64,000 nt of DNA. It comes from Candidatus Mycoplasma mahonii (lineage in GTDB: Bacteria; Bacillota_I; Bacilli_A; Mycoplasmatales; Metamycoplasmataceae). Below are positions 63,104 to 64,000 of the stretch, piece by piece. The DNA lies in assembly GCF_030550815.1 (NCBI RefSeq), contig NZ_CP114583.1, forward strand, positions 62,001-126,000, given 5' to 3'. The translations under genes were made by a program, and so were the position numbers. The notes under the pieces were generated by a model. The model had not been told where the DNA came from and made no database searches. It saw only the letters and a program-made list of their open reading frames with translations. How positions within the stretch are numbered: the first letter of the stretch is position 1; the number at the start of each line of letters is the position of its first letter.

Positions 63104-64000
63104 TTAATTTTTTGTTATTATTGTTCCAGCTTTACCAGCGATGATTTTATGTGCATCTTTCAAGTCGCCAATAAATGCAGGCATACTTGTATTTTTAACA
63201 AATTCCATAGCTGCTAATATTTTTGGCAACATCGAACCGGGTGCAAATTGATTTTCTTTGATGTAAACATTAAGATCATCTAGATTAGTTGTAGCAAGTG
63301 ATTCTTCATTTTCTTTTCCGTAATTGATTTTCACTTGATCAACAGCTGTCAAAATAATAAATTTGTCTGCTTTTAATTTATCAGCAATAAATGAAGCTGT
63401 GGAATCTTTATCAATAACTGCATCCACTCCTTCAATTGAGCCATTATTAATAACAGGTATTCCTCCACCTCCACCAACAATTGTAATAATATTGTCTTTT
63501 AACAAATTCCTTACTATTGGTAAAACGGGCATATCTACTGGTTTTGGTGAAGCAACAACTCTTCTTCATCCTCTTCCGGCATCTTCTTTCACTTTTCAAT
63601 TATTTTTTGTGGCAATTTCTTTAGCTTCTTTTTCTGACATAAAATCACCAATTGGTTTAGAAGGATCTTTAAATCCGGGATCATTTTTATCAACAATAGT
63701 TTGACAAACTAGAGATATTACATTGCCTTTTATTTTTCTGTCTAATAATTCGTTTTGAACTGCGTTTTGAATGTGATAACCAATATATCCTTGGGACATA
63801 GCTCCACATTCAGGAAAAGGAAGAATTTCCTTAGAAATTTTATCCTGAAAAGATTTCATGAAAGAATTATTTATTCAACCAACTTGAGGTCCATTTCCAT
63901 GAACAATTACTACATTATGATTATCATTGTATAAATCTACAATTGTTTTAGCTGTTGTTTTAACAGTTATTTTTTGTTCAGAAGGTGTTTTTCCTAAGGC
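63104..64000 (-). CDS. arcC: Carbamate kinase (N-terminus beyond the window)
   Basis: Makes ATP and carbamate from carbamoyl phosphate, the last step of the arginine deiminase pathway. [71 protein letters not shown] and [16 protein letters not shown] are all present. Two TGA Trp codons join the pieces. About 12 N-terminal residues are missing. arcA and arcB are expected upstream of it, outside the window. Confidence 0.95.

Overview
The window comes from a mollicute that reads UGA as tryptophan (genetic code 4). UGA falls at conserved Trp positions in SmpB, L20, PolC, GatA, LigA, PyrH and others, and nearly every long gene looks broken until UGA is read through. The sequence is AT-rich and compact, with no cell-wall or nucleotide de novo genes seen. 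It carries glycolytic genes (eno, pfkA, pyk), HPr and enzyme I of the PTS, amino-sugar catabolism (nagA, nagB, a ROK kinase) and arcC. I cannot name the genus; a host-associated, fermentative Mycoplasmatales-like organism fits. All coordinates below use code 4, so several genes end later than a standard-code reading would suggest.

Layout. 1-3.7 kb: 3' end of rnr, typA, smpB and tmRNA, the last two 1 nt apart. 3.7-8.2 kb: a membrane protein, then a degenerate GGDEF-EAL membrane protein overlapping a diadenylate cyclase, then mgtE and tRNA-Ser. 8.2-12.6 kb: cls, ptsH-ptsI, a dimeric-type dUTPase, tRNA-Gly. 12.6-20.8 kb: a pseudouridine synthase, a GT2/DUF2304 pair, ligA, gatCAB and a YihY protein. 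After a 620-nt gene-free stretch come ftsY-ylxM, pyrH-frr, cdsA, polC and the rimP-nusA-ylxR-infB-rbfA operon (to 33.7 kb). 33.8-40 kb: a dead TauE gene, comEA-like, comEC, holA, dprA and topA, convergent with ppa. 40.6-41.8 kb: infC-rpmI-rplT behind a leader. 42-45 kb: a dead PTS IIB, a ROK kinase, eno. 45-50 kb: a gene fragment, an IS remnant, an unknown ORF, nagA-nagB, a divergent AsnA homologue, a dead superoxide reductase. 49.7-52 kb: trmN6-metG. 52.3-55.9 kb: a dead FKBP-like lipoprotein and an intact FKBP (minus), tRNA-Leu, tRNA-Lys, deoB (minus), pfkA. 56-59.3 kb: IS remnant, pyk, dead GIY-YIG gene. 59.4-64 kb: unknown membrane ORF, rluD, coaX-coaD (minus), a MIP-like channel and arcC (minus, cut by the window end).

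Genome-wide style. Two initiation modes are visible. One class has a Shine-Dalgarno sequence and a 5' leader. The other has no Shine-Dalgarno; its -10 box (TATAAT or close) ends exactly 7 nt before the first base of the start codon. This repeats at 15 genes on both strands, and one of them is dead. It predicts leaderless mRNAs beginning at the AUG. Operon junctions repeatedly use an 8-nt overlap of the form ATGNNTAA (seven cases), while the ATGA overlap common elsewhere cannot work where UGA is sense.

Most notable items: the GGDEF-EAL/diadenylate cyclase pair; a tmRNA whose tag frame has an in-frame UGA and a 30-nt hairpin insert; an AsnA-length protein without the AsnA catalytic motifs; a PolC whose PHP domain has lost its metal-binding histidines; an infC with a likely AUU start; and eight decaying genes or fragments showing ongoing reduction.
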